Assembly: GCA_947569365.1 (NCBI GenBank)
Contig: CANOSM010000004.1
Location: forward strand, 77,261 to 118,437
DNA: 41,177 nt
Reading direction: 5' to 3'
From: an uncultured Clostridium sp.
Lineage (GTDB): Bacteria > Bacillota > Clostridia > TANB77 > CAG-508
Part shown: one piece after another, positions 19,675 through 28,042 of the stretch
Position numbering within the stretch: the stretch's first letter is position 1
How the letters are laid out: every line of letters starts with the position of its first letter
Translations under genes and position numbers: made by a program
Notes under the pieces: model-generated
The model's input: only the letters and a program-made list of their open reading frames with translations
Databases searched by the model: none
Told to the model about the DNA's origin: nothing

Positions 19675-20574
19675 ATGGATAGAATCAGAGATAGACGTAT
19701 AACAATAATACTTATTTTACTAATTATTGGAATTATTGCAGGAATTGGATTTTTTATTTACTATATAAATAATAGTACAGTTGATGATGAAGAAATTGCT
19801 ACAGAAAATAAAGTATTAAATATAACAAATGAGACAGATGAAAATACAATAAATTTAAATACTACTGCAAAAGAACCAGATGGAATACCATATATGTTAG
19901 AAAATAATGGAGCATCAGAGAGAAATGTTAATAATGATACTGCAAAAATTGATACTATTAGTATAAGTGATTTTTCTCTAAATACTTCTATAAAACTAAA
20001 AGAAGTTGGATATAAGGTAGAATTAGAAAATGATAATAAAATCGTTAATATATCATCAAATGATGGAAAGTATAGTTATAAATTAATTAGATTAAGTGAT
20101 AAAACACCACAAAGGTTGACAAAAGATCAGATAGATGAATTAGACATAATATGTTCTAATCAGGCAACTAAAGCTTGCATAGATCAAGGATTAACCGAAG
20201 ATTCAGAAAACTATAAGAATGTTTATGACGCTGAATACAGCAAAATTACACCAGAAGTGGAGACTTTATATAATAAATATAATATAAATAGATTTTCTAC
20301 TATTTCTGGAATAGGACAAGAAGTATTAAATAGTAATTTAGAAACATTAGGAATTGAAAATAAGGAATCTTTTGAATTTAATCAGGAGAGTGGAACTAAA
20401 GATGCACAATATGAATATGTATATGTAAGTAAAGATAAAAAATCTAAAATTACGGAAACAGAAATAAGTTCAGAAAGTGGAATGTATAATTATCAAGGTG
20501 TATTTTTAATATTAGAAACATATACAGAAGACAATTTAGATGATTATAGTGTAGATTTTAATTTTTTTAAATAA
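19675..20574 (+). CDS. Membrane-anchored hypothetical protein, 299 aa
   Basis: I do not recognise this family. A basic MDRIRDRR start is followed by one strong hydrophobic segment (about residues 9-31). A Thr/Asn-rich linker follows, then an extracytoplasmic domain of some 200 residues with a Cys pair around NQATKACIDQG. There is no lipobox or enzyme motif that I can see. GGGAGA precedes the ATG. The HD-domain gene follows after 23 bases, so the two are probably co-transcribed. Confidence 0.8.
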   Translation: MDRIRDRRITIILILLIIGIIAGIGFFIYYINNSTVDDEEIATENKVLNITNETDENTINLNTTAKEPDGIPYMLENNGASERNVNNDTAKIDTISISDFSLNTSIKLKEVGYKVELENDNKIVNISSNDGKYSYKLIRLSDKTPQRLTKDQIDELDIICSNQATKACIDQGLTEDSENYKNVYDAEYSKITPEVETLYNKYNINRFSTISGIGQEVLNSNLETLGIENKESFEFNQESGTKDAQYEYVYVSKDKKSKITETEISSESGMYNYQGVFLILETYTEDNLDDYSVDFNFFK

Positions 20575-20597
20575 AATATATAGGAGTAAAGAAAGTA

Positions 20598-21152
20598 ATG
20601 AAAGAAGAATTTATTGATTTATTAAGAAGCACAAAAAGAGAAGGAGTAGAAGAAATAATTAATTTTTTAGAAAAAACAGATTTTTATAAGGCTCCCGCAA
20701 GTACAAGATATCATGGAAATTATGAAGGTGGACTTTTAGAACATAGCTTAAAAGTATATGAAATTTTAAAAGAAAAAGTTAAAAATTCTGCAATAGATAT
20801 TAATGCTCAAGAAGACACAATAATACTAGTTACATTATTACATGATATTTGTAAGGCTAATTATTATAAAGTAGATTATAGAAATGCAAAAAATGAAAGA
20901 GGAGAATGGGAAAAGGTTCCATATTATACAGTAGATGATACAATACCATATGGACATGGTGAAAAGTCAGTTATGATGATTACAGAATATATGAGATTAA
21001 CAAGTGAAGAAAAATATTGTATTAGATGGCATATGGGATTCACAGAGCCTAAAGAACTATATGGAACAATATCAGCTGCATATAAAAAATATCCACTTGC
21101 ATTATTATTGCATGAAGCAGATTTAGAAACTACATATTTTTATGATATATAA
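20598..21152 (+). CDS. HD-domain phosphohydrolase
   Basis: The 184-residue cytoplasmic protein shows metal-binding HD-superfamily residues: H49 in GGLLEHSLKV, the HD pair at 82-83 in LLHDICKA, a His in PYGHGEKS, and a further His in IRWHMGF. HD enzymes hydrolyse phosphate esters of nucleotides or nucleic acids; the actual substrate is unknown. The arrangement recalls the HD domain of YhaM-like exonucleases, but the nucleic-acid-binding domain is absent. GGAG precedes the ATG. Confidence 0.85.
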   Translation: MKEEFIDLLRSTKREGVEEIINFLEKTDFYKAPASTRYHGNYEGGLLEHSLKVYEILKEKVKNSAIDINAQEDTIILVTLLHDICKANYYKVDYRNAKNERGEWEKVPYYTVDDTIPYGHGEKSVMMITEYMRLTSEEKYCIRWHMGFTEPKELYGTISAAYKKYPLALLLHEADLETTYFYDI

Positions 21153-21163
21153 ATATAAGAATA

Positions 21164-21198
21164 GGCTAGATAATTTAAAATATCTAGCCATTTTTTTC
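21164..21198 (+). terminator. Terminator after the HD gene
   Basis: GGCTAGATA and TATCTAGCC form a perfect 9-bp stem followed by seven T residues. It lies directly before the 3' end of the convergent DUF3006 gene. Confidence 0.85.
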
Positions 21199-21202
21199 TT
21201 TA

Positions 21203-21511
21203 TTAATTCTTTATAGTTACATCTTTTCTTAGAGAATCAATATTTCCCAAGATTTCATTAAATTTATTTTCATCTTTTTCAAAAACACCATTAAAAAAAC
21301 TAAAAATATCACCATCTTTAATATCATCTGGAAGTTCAGATGTAGAGACTTCTAAAATATTACCTGTAGTTCTATTTTCTAAAACTCCAATATCATTTTC
21401 AATTCTGTCTAAACTATATAACTGTGTATCATTAGAATTTAAAAAGTCATGTAGTGTATTAGAAAAATCATTCATACTAAAGTTTTCTATAGTATTATCA
21501 AATTCTATCAT
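21203..21511 (-). CDS. DUF3006-like small protein
   Basis: The centre of this 102-residue protein (SLDRIENDIGVLENRTTGNI and STSELPDDIKDGDIF) matches DUF3006, a small beta-barrel-like domain often found beside metallo-beta-lactamase ComEC-like proteins. Its N-terminal 35 residues are an addition rich in Asp, Asn and Phe. AAGGAG precedes the ATG. Here it stands alone with its own promoter. Function unknown. Confidence 0.75.
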   Translation of the reverse strand: MIEFDNTIENFSMNDFSNTLHDFLNSNDTQLYSLDRIENDIGVLENRTTGNILEVSTSELPDDIKDGDIFSFFNGVFEKDENKFNEILGNIDSLRKDVTIKN

Positions 21512-21559
21512 TTTACTCCTTTCTTAGAATGTAAGCAGATAGAAAAATAAATCAATATT

Positions 21560-21588
21560 ATTATATTATGTAATTTGGAATTATTCAA
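21560..21588 (-). promoter_or_regulatory. Promoter for the DUF3006 gene
   Basis: On the minus strand TTGAAT (21583-21588) and a perfect TATAAT (21560-21565) are 17 bases apart. Confidence 0.65.
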
Positions 21589-21724
21589 GAAAATGTATAC
21601 TACAAATGTTGACAGGAATGTAGAAATCTTGAAAAAGTTTAAAATTAGTAGTTAGAGGAATAATAAATATAAATTAATATTTTTATATTTAAAAATTTGT
21701 GATATAAATAGAATAGGTGATAAT

Positions 21725-22600
21725 ATGTTTATAAAAAGAGAAACAATTTTAAGAAAGTTCCCAAAATTCAATTCAGAAATAATTGATATATTAAAGGTAA
21801 ATAATGAAATAGATGAGATAGAAACTATATTAAATAATTTAGAAGATGAAGAATATGTAAAAGTTAGATTTAATGATATAGAAGGGTATATAATTTCTTC
21901 TAGTTTATCTGATAATAAAATAAATATAAAAAATAAAGGAAATAGTATATCAAAAGAAAATAAAATTAAAATATTATTAGAAATCAAAAAAATATTAAAT
22001 CAAAATACAAGTTATTCAGCGAAACTTAATAATAAATATTATGTAAATGGTAAAACAAGGGGAAATGGATATTATAATATACCATATTATGAAAAAACAT
22101 CAGGGAATAAGTATTTTTCTTATGATTGTTCTTCATTTTGTTCTACTATTATAAATAGAGTATTTGGTAAAAATATGGCAAGAAATGATAATGGAAAAAC
22201 TAAAATAGAAATCAGAGATAATGAATATTATCCTAATCTATGGACAACTAAAGATTTTTTAGAAAATGCATTATTAGAAGATAGTGATAGTAAGAAGTTT
22301 TTTACAATTATAGAACATGCTAAAAAAATAGAAGAATATATAAATATTTCAAAAATGGAAATAGGAGATTTAATAGTTGGAATTATAGACTTTGAAAATG
22401 AAAAACATAATAAAAATATTATAATGAATCATATAATGATATATATAGGAGATGGTTATATAGTTCATGCTTCATATACAAATGGACAAGTTATATTTAA
22501 TAAGGTTTTAAAATTTAAAATTTCAAATGATTTTTATATAAAAATTGGATTTGATAAAAGGTTTGATAAAGAGATAGCTTTGATTAGATATATAGAGTAA
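21725..22600 (+). CDS. NlpC/P60-like cysteine hydrolase without signal peptide
   Basis: The 291-residue protein has an N-terminal region of about 60 residues that reads like an SH3b fold (EEYVKVRFNDIEGYIIS). It is followed by a papain-like NlpC/P60 domain with the nucleophile C135 in YDCSSFCS and a His (H236) in NHIMIYIGDGYIVHAS. Such enzymes cut peptidoglycan peptides. There is no signal peptide or membrane segment, so export is not obvious. A GGTGA-type site precedes the ATG. It is a single-gene unit ending near a terminator at 22761. Confidence 0.75.
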   Translation: MFIKRETILRKFPKFNSEIIDILKVNNEIDEIETILNNLEDEEYVKVRFNDIEGYIISSSLSDNKINIKNKGNSISKENKIKILLEIKKILNQNTSYSAKLNNKYYVNGKTRGNGYYNIPYYEKTSGNKYFSYDCSSFCSTIINRVFGKNMARNDNGKTKIEIRDNEYYPNLWTTKDFLENALLEDSDSKKFFTIIEHAKKIEEYINISKMEIGDLIVGIIDFENEKHNKNIIMNHIMIYIGDGYIVHASYTNGQVIFNKVLKFKISNDFYIKIGFDKRFDKEIALIRYIE

Positions 22601-22760
22601 TAATGATTTTATATAGTATATAGTATTTTTTACTGTCAAAAAAATAAAAAGAGCTTTTCTATTAAACGCAACAAGATGTTGTGGATAAATAGTAATAAAA
22701 TTCAATGTAATATGAATAACTATAAGATTTACCAATATTTACCAGTTAAAATACTTGTAT

Positions 22761-22795
22761 AAAAAAGAATATTAAAATTTATTCTTTTTTACTGA
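22761..22795 (+). terminator. Terminator with flanking TTTTTACTGA repeat
   Basis: AAAAAAGAATA pairs with TATTCTTTTTT. The T-run leads into two tandem copies of a 10-base TTTTTACTGA unit. It is the likely end of the NlpC/P60 transcript. Confidence 0.6.
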
Positions 22796-22821
22796 TTTTT
22801 ACTGATTTTTTAATAATGGAT

Positions 22822-22850
22822 TTGACAATAACATATAAAAAGAGTATAAT
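22822..22850 (+). promoter_or_regulatory. Perfect-consensus promoter, RNase J leader
   Basis: TTGACA (22822-22827), 17 bases, TATAAT (22845-22850). A 10-base palindrome AACAATTGTT (22854-22863) lies at the expected start site, and TTATCACT/AGTGATAA (22862-22887) can form a hairpin immediately after it. Confidence 0.8.
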
Positions 22851-22856
22851 AATAAC

Positions 22857-23288
22857 AATTGTTATCACTGAAGAGATAAAGTGATAAAAAATGAGATGTT
22901 TTTATAAAAAATAAATTAATGGTTCGGATTAAAATTAAATATTAATAATTATTTAAATTATAGGTGTGATAATTAAATAATTATTTTATAATGTAAGGAT
23001 TTAAAGAAATTCTTATTAAAAAGCATGGTAAAGTGTGATCGGAATAAAAATATAGATGATGTATAAATGCAGAAAAAGTAAGGATATTATAAATATAATA
23101 TAGAATAAGTGATAAAAAGAGATTAAATATATAGGTACTAAGTGTCTATTATTATATAAATATTTTTTATATGAATCATTAGTTTATAGTAAAATGTATT
23201 AAAAATAGAGAGAATATATATTTTATTTAAACTAGTTTTTTTATGCATTTTTTATAAATAACATAAGAAAAAATAAGAAGGAGAATTT
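22857..23288 (+). other. Long noncoding leader before RNase J
   Basis: About 430 bases between the promoter and the RNase J start hold no gene I can support. Besides the start-site hairpin there is a large AT-rich stem: 22944-22961 pairs with 22969-22985 (17 bp, one bulge) around an AGGTGTG loop. I recognise no known riboswitch family. It may be an autoregulatory 5' UTR or a separate small RNA. Confidence 0.5.
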
Positions 23289-25235
23289 ATGCAAGAGAAT
23301 AATAAAGTTAATAATAATGAAGAAACAGCATTAAATAATAAAAATAATGCAAGAAAAATGAGAAATGATAATAAAAGAACTTCTACAACAAAAGCTAGAA
23401 GAATTAAAAAGGAGAATACTAAGATAATATCTGAAGAAAATAATAATACAGTAGAACTTATAAAAAAATCTAGTATGAGAAAAAGAGTAAGTGCAAATAA
23501 TAATATTCAAAGACAAACAAAAAGAGTAACAAAATCAAAAAGTAAAGATAATACAGGAAAACAAGAATTTAAATTTAAATCAGAAAGACTAAAGATTATA
23601 CCTTTAGGTGGTATAGAAGAAATAGGAAAAAATATTACTGTATTTGAATATGGTGAAGATATTATAATTGTGGACTGTGGATTAGCCTTTCCAGAAGATG
23701 ATATGCTTGGTATAGATTTAGTTATACCAGATTTCACATATTTAGAAAAAAATAAAGAAAGAATAAGAGGATTAGTAATAACACATGGTCATGAAGATCA
23801 TATTGGTGCAATACCATACTTATTATCAAAGATAAATATTCCAATATATGCAACTAAATTAACAGCAGGATTAATAAGTCATAAATTAGAAGAACACAAA
23901 CTTTTAAGAAGTACTAAATTAAAAACTGTAAATCAAGGACAGACTATAGTACTTGGAAAAATAAGAGTAGAATTTATTAGAAGCTGTCATAGTATACCAG
24001 ATGCAGTAGCACTTGCTATTCATACGCCAGCAGGAACTATTGTACATACAGGTGACTTTAAAATAGATTATACTCCTATAGATGATGAAAAGATGGATTT
24101 TGGTAGGCTTGCAGAACTTGGAAATAAGGGAGTTTTAGCTCTAATGTCTGATAGTACAAATGCTGAAAGAAGAGGATATACAATGTCAGAAAGTACAGTA
24201 GGAGAGGTGCTAGATAAATTATTCTTTAATTGTACAAAAAGAATTGTAGTTGCAACTTTTGCATCAAATGTGCATAGAGTACAACAAATAGTAAATTCAG
24301 CTGTATTAAATAATAGGAAAATCGCTGTATGTGGTAGAAGCATGATTAATATGATAAGTACAGCTATGGAACTTGGATATATAAACGTTCCAGAGAATGT
24401 ATTTATAGATATAGATATGATAAAAAATTATACAGATGATCAATTAGTTATTATTACTACTGGAAGTCAAGGTGAACCAATGTCTGCTTTAACTAGAATG
24501 GCTTCTGGAGACCATAAGAAAGTTACTATAACATCAAATGATTTAGTAATAATTTCAGCAAATCCTATTCCAGGAAATGAAAAATATATAGCAAAAGTAA
24601 TAGATGACTTAATGCAAATTGGAGCAGAGGTTATTTATAGTTCATTAGAAGATATTCATGTTTCAGGTCATGCTTGTCAAGAAGAACAAAAATTAATGTT
24701 ATCTTTAGTAAGACCTAAATATTTTATACCAGTTCATGGTGAATATAGACAACTAATAGCTCATAGTGAAACAGCCAAAAAAGTAGGATATGATAATGAT
24801 AATATATTCTTAATGAAAAATGGAAGAATATTAGAGATAAATGAAGATGAGGCAAAATTTACAGGAACAGTACCTTTTGGAAAAGTTATGGTAGATGGAC
24901 TTGGTGTTGGAGATGTTGGAAATATTGTTCTAAGAGATAGGCAACATTTATCACAAGATGGATTAATAATAGTTGTAATAACAATGGATTCATCAACAGG
25001 AGAAATACTTGCAGGACCAGATGTTATTTCTAGAGGATTTGTATATGTAAAAGAATCTGAAAACTTAATGGAAGATGTAAAAAGAGTTTTAAGAGATGAG
25101 ATTACAAAGCTCGAAGAAAATGATATTAGAGATTGGGCAACTATAAAATCTAAACTAAAAGATAGTTTACGTGATTATATATTTGTAAAAACAAAAAGAA
25201 ATCCTATGATACTCCCAATTATCATGGAGGTATAG
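23289..25235 (+). CDS. rnj: Ribonuclease J
   Basis: RNase J is a metallo-beta-lactamase/beta-CASP nuclease with 5' exonuclease and endonuclease activity in mRNA decay and rRNA maturation. The core starts near residue 97 with LKIIPLGGIEEIGKN. The zinc motif HGHEDH is at residues 166-171, VHTGDFKID follows, and the beta-CASP and C-terminal domains are complete (VHVSGHA-like DIHVSGHACQEE, PVHGEYRQL). An N-terminal extension of about 95 residues rich in Asn, Lys and Arg looks disordered and RNA-binding, making the protein 648 residues rather than about 555. AAGGAG precedes the ATG. Confidence 0.96.
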   Translation: MQENNKVNNNEETALNNKNNARKMRNDNKRTSTTKARRIKKENTKIISEENNNTVELIKKSSMRKRVSANNNIQRQTKRVTKSKSKDNTGKQEFKFKSERLKIIPLGGIEEIGKNITVFEYGEDIIIVDCGLAFPEDDMLGIDLVIPDFTYLEKNKERIRGLVITHGHEDHIGAIPYLLSKINIPIYATKLTAGLISHKLEEHKLLRSTKLKTVNQGQTIVLGKIRVEFIRSCHSIPDAVALAIHTPAGTIVHTGDFKIDYTPIDDEKMDFGRLAELGNKGVLALMSDSTNAERRGYTMSESTVGEVLDKLFFNCTKRIVVATFASNVHRVQQIVNSAVLNNRKIAVCGRSMINMISTAMELGYINVPENVFIDIDMIKNYTDDQLVIITTGSQGEPMSALTRMASGDHKKVTITSNDLVIISANPIPGNEKYIAKVIDDLMQIGAEVIYSSLEDIHVSGHACQEEQKLMLSLVRPKYFIPVHGEYRQLIAHSETAKKVGYDNDNIFLMKNGRILEINEDEAKFTGTVPFGKVMVDGLGVGDVGNIVLRDRQHLSQDGLIIVVITMDSSTGEILAGPDVISRGFVYVKESENLMEDVKRVLRDEITKLEENDIRDWATIKSKLKDSLRDYIFVKTKRNPMILPIIMEV

Positions 25236-25450
25236 CCAAAAGGCTTGAAAACAATGGATTTATGAGTTGATGATAGGGCTGTGGCACATATTTGGCACAT
25301 ACCGATTAATTTCGTATAAGTTTGAGTAAGTTGCTAAAAATTGTGAACAATTAGAGTAGCAAGTAAAACACAGATTAATAAAGAATTACAAAAAATGGCA
25401 AAATTGCTCGAAGGTAATCCATATAATAATGGAAGTCTAATAAAATGTAA

Positions 25451-25484
25451 TAATACCAAGTGCTATGTGACTTGGTATTATTTA
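25451..25484 (+). terminator. Probable RNase J terminator
   Basis: A perfect 11-bp stem with an 8-base loop (GCTATGTG), followed by a short T-rich run. Confidence 0.6.
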
Positions 25485-25516
25485 TTATTATATAATATTA
25501 TAAAAGTCAATAAAAA

Positions 25517-25547
25517 AGAAAGCCTCTCCCACAAGAGAAAAGGCTTT
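25517..25547 (-). terminator. Terminator of the Cys-rich gene
   Basis: Read leftwards, an AAAGCCT...AGGCTTT stem is followed by a T-run. A short ACCGAT/ATCGGT palindrome sits just before it at 25555-25569. Confidence 0.65.
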
Positions 25548-25593
25548 TAGAAACCGATAAGATCGGTAGAATTTTCAGAAGTGTTAAGAACTA

Positions 25594-25857
25594 TTATTTT
25601 ATAGAATATGTAGGATGGAGTTCAAGCTCCTTTTTTCTGCGCTTATCCATCATCTGTATACCAATATTTAATCCCATAGGAATAGTCTCTTTAGAATATC
25701 CAAGACCTGCTGCCACTTTAGTTGATATTGATAATACTTCATTTTTGTACTTATTATAAGCTTCTTCTGAGTAAAATAATGGTCTTATACCACATTCTGC
25801 CCGTAGAGGACAGTTTGTGCAGTATTCTTGTAAAAAACATGTTTGACCTTTGGTCAT
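25594..25857 (-). CDS. Small Cys-rich hypothetical protein, 87 aa
   Basis: I do not recognise this family. Near the N-terminus four cysteines are arranged C-X5-C-X2-C-X5-C (in CFLQEYC, TNC and LRAEC), a spacing suited to a zinc site or iron-sulfur cluster and close to the endonuclease III-type C-X6-C-X2-C-X5-C. A helical stretch with KVAAGLGYSKETIPMG follows. The start is taken at 25857, where AGGGAGTG lies about 10 bases upstream; a longer frame to 25929 would run across the promoter. The gene is transcribed alone from a perfect-consensus promoter. Confidence 0.75.
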   Translation of the reverse strand: MTKGQTCFLQEYCTNCPLRAECGIRPLFYSEEAYNKYKNEVLSISTKVAAGLGYSKETIPMGLNIGIQMMDKRRKKELELHPTYSIK

Positions 25858-25900
25858 AATAATAAACACTCCCTTATATATTTTTTTATAAGTCATAATA

Positions 25901-25929
25901 ATTATACCATGATTAACATAAAATGTCAA
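25901..25929 (-). promoter_or_regulatory. Perfect-consensus promoter of the Cys-rich gene
   Basis: On the minus strand TTGACA (25924-25929), 17 bases, TATAAT (25901-25906). Confidence 0.85.
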
Positions 25930-26010
25930 AATGAAACAAATAAAATAATAATATGTTAAAGCTATTATACTTTTTATTTTTATTTTCTAAATTAAGAAAA
26001 AACTATGTTC

Positions 26011-26039
26011 TTGTAAACAATAAAGAAATTTGATATAAT
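26011..26039 (+). promoter_or_regulatory. gltX promoter
   Basis: TTGTAA (26011-26016), 17 bases, TATAAT (26034-26039) with an extended TG. Confidence 0.75.
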
Positions 26040-26089
26040 CAATCAAACTTAAAATAAGAGAATAATATAAATAAAGGAGAGATAGATAT

Positions 26090-27733
26090 ATGGGATATAA
26101 AGAATTAGCAGATTTAATATTTCCAGATACAAAGGAAATATCATATTATGAAGAAAAGTATCCAGAGAGAAATTTAAAAGAAGGTGCTATAGTAACTAGA
26201 TTTGCACCAAGTCCAACAGGATTTACTCATATAGGAGGACTCTATCAAAGTTTAGTTGCAAAAAAAATGGCAGAGCAAACAGATGGTATTTTTTTTGTTA
26301 GAATAGAAGATACTGACCAAAAAAGAGAAATTGAAAATGCTGTAAGTGAAATATTAGATTCATTAGAATATTATAATTTAAGTCCAAATGAAACTTTAGG
26401 AAGAGATGGAACAGATAATGGAGAATATGGTCCATATCTTCAAAGTAGAAGAAAAGAAATATATAGAGCATATGCTAAAAGTTTAGTTGAAAAAGGATTA
26501 GCATATCCATGTTTTTGTTCATCAGAAACATTAACTGAAATAAGAGAAAACCAAGAGAAGTCTAAACAAAGAACAGGATATTATGGAACATGGACTAGAT
26601 GTAGAAATATGCCTGTAGATATAGCTATAGAGAAAATAAAAAATGGAGATCCTTATATAGTAAGATTAAAATCATGTGGAAACCCAGAGAAAAAGATTAA
26701 ACATAAAGATGTAATAAAAGGAAATATAGAATTTCCAGAAAATGATCAAGATGTAGTAATAATAAAATCAGATGGTTTACCTACATATCATTTCGCTCAT
26801 GCAATAGATGATCATTTAATGAAAACAAATCTTGTAATAAGAGCAGATGAATGGCTTGCATCAGTACCATTACATTTACAACTTTTTTATATGCTTGGAT
26901 TTAAAGCACCAAAATATGCACATATTGCTCCTATTATGAAAGAAGAAAATGGAAATAAGAGAAAGCTAAGTAAGAGAAAAGATCCAGAAGCAGCAGTAAG
27001 CTACTATAAAGAACAAGGAATTCCAAGAGAAGCTGTAATAGAGTATTTAATGAATATTGCTAATTCTAATTTTGAAGCATGGAGAAAAGGAAATAAAGAT
27101 AAATCAATAGATGAATTCAATTTTGATATAAAAAAGATGGGAGTAAGTGGTGCATTATTTGATATGACAAAACTTTTAGATGTATCAAAAACAGTAATTT
27201 CAAAATATTCAGCAGAAGAAGTATTAAATTATGTTCTTGAATGGGCAAAAGAATATGATAATGAATTATATAATTTATTAAGTAAAGATAAGGAATATTC
27301 TTTAAAAATATTTGGAATTGAAAGAGGAAATGTAAAACCAAGAAAAGATATTGCCAAATGGGCTGATGCAAAAGATTCAATAATATATATGTTTGATAAT
27401 AATTTTTTAAATTCAAAAGAAGAATATGATTATCAAAAAATTAATAATAAAGAAGAAATTGATAAAATAGTAAATAGATATTTTGAAAAATATTTTAATA
27501 TTAATGATGATAAACAAACTTGGTTTGATAAAATGAAAGATTTAGCAGAAGAACTTGGATATGCAAGAGAGGTAAAAGAATATAAAGCAAATCCAGATGA
27601 ATTTAAAGGTCATGTTGGAGATATAAGTACTGTAATTAGAGTAAAGTTAACTAAAAGATCAAATACACCAGATTTATATGAAATAATGCAAGTACTTGGA
27701 AAAGAATCAGTATTAAAAAGAGCAAATCTATAA
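26090..27733 (+). CDS. gltX: Glutamate--tRNA ligase
   Basis: This class I synthetase charges tRNA-Glu. The 547-residue protein has a 30-residue N-terminal extension, then TRFAPSPTGFTHIGG with the HIGH variant at 47-50. A cysteine-bearing insert follows (CFCSSETL and RCRN, possibly zinc-binding), and a KMSKS variant KLSKR at about 292-296. The C-terminal anticodon-binding part is shorter and more divergent than in Escherichia coli. AAAGGAGAG precedes the ATG. A DUF951 gene follows 14 bases downstream. Confidence 0.94.
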   Translation: MGYKELADLIFPDTKEISYYEEKYPERNLKEGAIVTRFAPSPTGFTHIGGLYQSLVAKKMAEQTDGIFFVRIEDTDQKREIENAVSEILDSLEYYNLSPNETLGRDGTDNGEYGPYLQSRRKEIYRAYAKSLVEKGLAYPCFCSSETLTEIRENQEKSKQRTGYYGTWTRCRNMPVDIAIEKIKNGDPYIVRLKSCGNPEKKIKHKDVIKGNIEFPENDQDVVIIKSDGLPTYHFAHAIDDHLMKTNLVIRADEWLASVPLHLQLFYMLGFKAPKYAHIAPIMKEENGNKRKLSKRKDPEAAVSYYKEQGIPREAVIEYLMNIANSNFEAWRKGNKDKSIDEFNFDIKKMGVSGALFDMTKLLDVSKTVISKYSAEEVLNYVLEWAKEYDNELYNLLSKDKEYSLKIFGIERGNVKPRKDIAKWADAKDSIIYMFDNNFLNSKEEYDYQKINNKEEIDKIVNRYFEKYFNINDDKQTWFDKMKDLAEELGYAREVKEYKANPDEFKGHVGDISTVIRVKLTKRSNTPDLYEIMQVLGKESVLKRANL

Positions 27734-27747
27734 AAAATGGAGGATAT

Positions 27748-27960
27748 ATGGAATATAATGTAGGAGATATTATAGAAAGTAGAAAATGTCATCCATGTGG
27801 AGATAATAAATTTGAGATTATAAGAGTTGGAGTAGATTTTAAATTTAAATGCTTAAAATGTAGTCATATTATTGCTTTAGATAGACAAAAAGCTTTAAAA
27901 ATAATAAAAAAGAAGATATCTAAAATACCCATTATTATACTTATGCTTTTAATGTTATAA
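27748..27960 (+). CDS. DUF951 protein with hydrophobic tail, 70 aa
   Basis: DUF951 proteins are small Gram-positive proteins of unknown role. Typical features are VGDIIESRKCHPCG, FEIIRVGVDFKFKC and LKCSHII, with paired cysteines that may bind metal. Here the domain ends near residue 55 and is followed by an unusual tail of about 14 residues, SKIPIIILMLLML, that could insert into the membrane. GGAGG precedes the ATG. It is co-transcribed with gltX. Confidence 0.85.
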   Translation: MEYNVGDIIESRKCHPCGDNKFEIIRVGVDFKFKCLKCSHIIALDRQKALKIIKKKISKIPIIILMLLML

Positions 27961-27986
27961 TACCAAAATTTTTTAAACCAAAATAT

Positions 27987-28040
27987 AGGGAATACCAAAA
28001 TCTGTTTAATTAACAGTAAAAGGTATTCCTTATTTTATTA
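27987..28040. terminator. Terminator between convergent DUF951 and engB
   Basis: AGGGAATACC pairs with GGTATTCCTT (one G-U pair) around an inner CTGTT/AACAG hairpin. AT-rich flanks allow use from either side. Confidence 0.7.
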
Positions 28041-28042
28041 TA

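Larger units (their letters stand above)
25236..25593. other. Gene-free stretch with hairpins and repeats
   Basis: I find no supported gene here. Just after the RNase J stop lie two close copies of GGCACATA (in the 25290-25306 area). A hairpin TTGCTA...TAGCAA sits near 25330-25356, and a perfect 11-bp stem TAATACCAAGT/ACTTGGTATTA lies at 25451-25480. The rightmost part is the terminator of the leftward Cys-rich gene. The first 100 bases resemble debris of an integration site, but this is weak. Confidence 0.4.

Noticed and set aside
22786..22812. TTTTTACTGA tandem units as a CRISPR-like or satellite repeat
   Set aside because: Only about two 10-base copies of low-complexity sequence; no spacers and no cas genes in the window.
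25330..25363. TTGCTA...TAGCAA hairpin as a CIRCE element
   Set aside because: The arm length and spacing do not fit 9-9-9, and no heat-shock gene follows.
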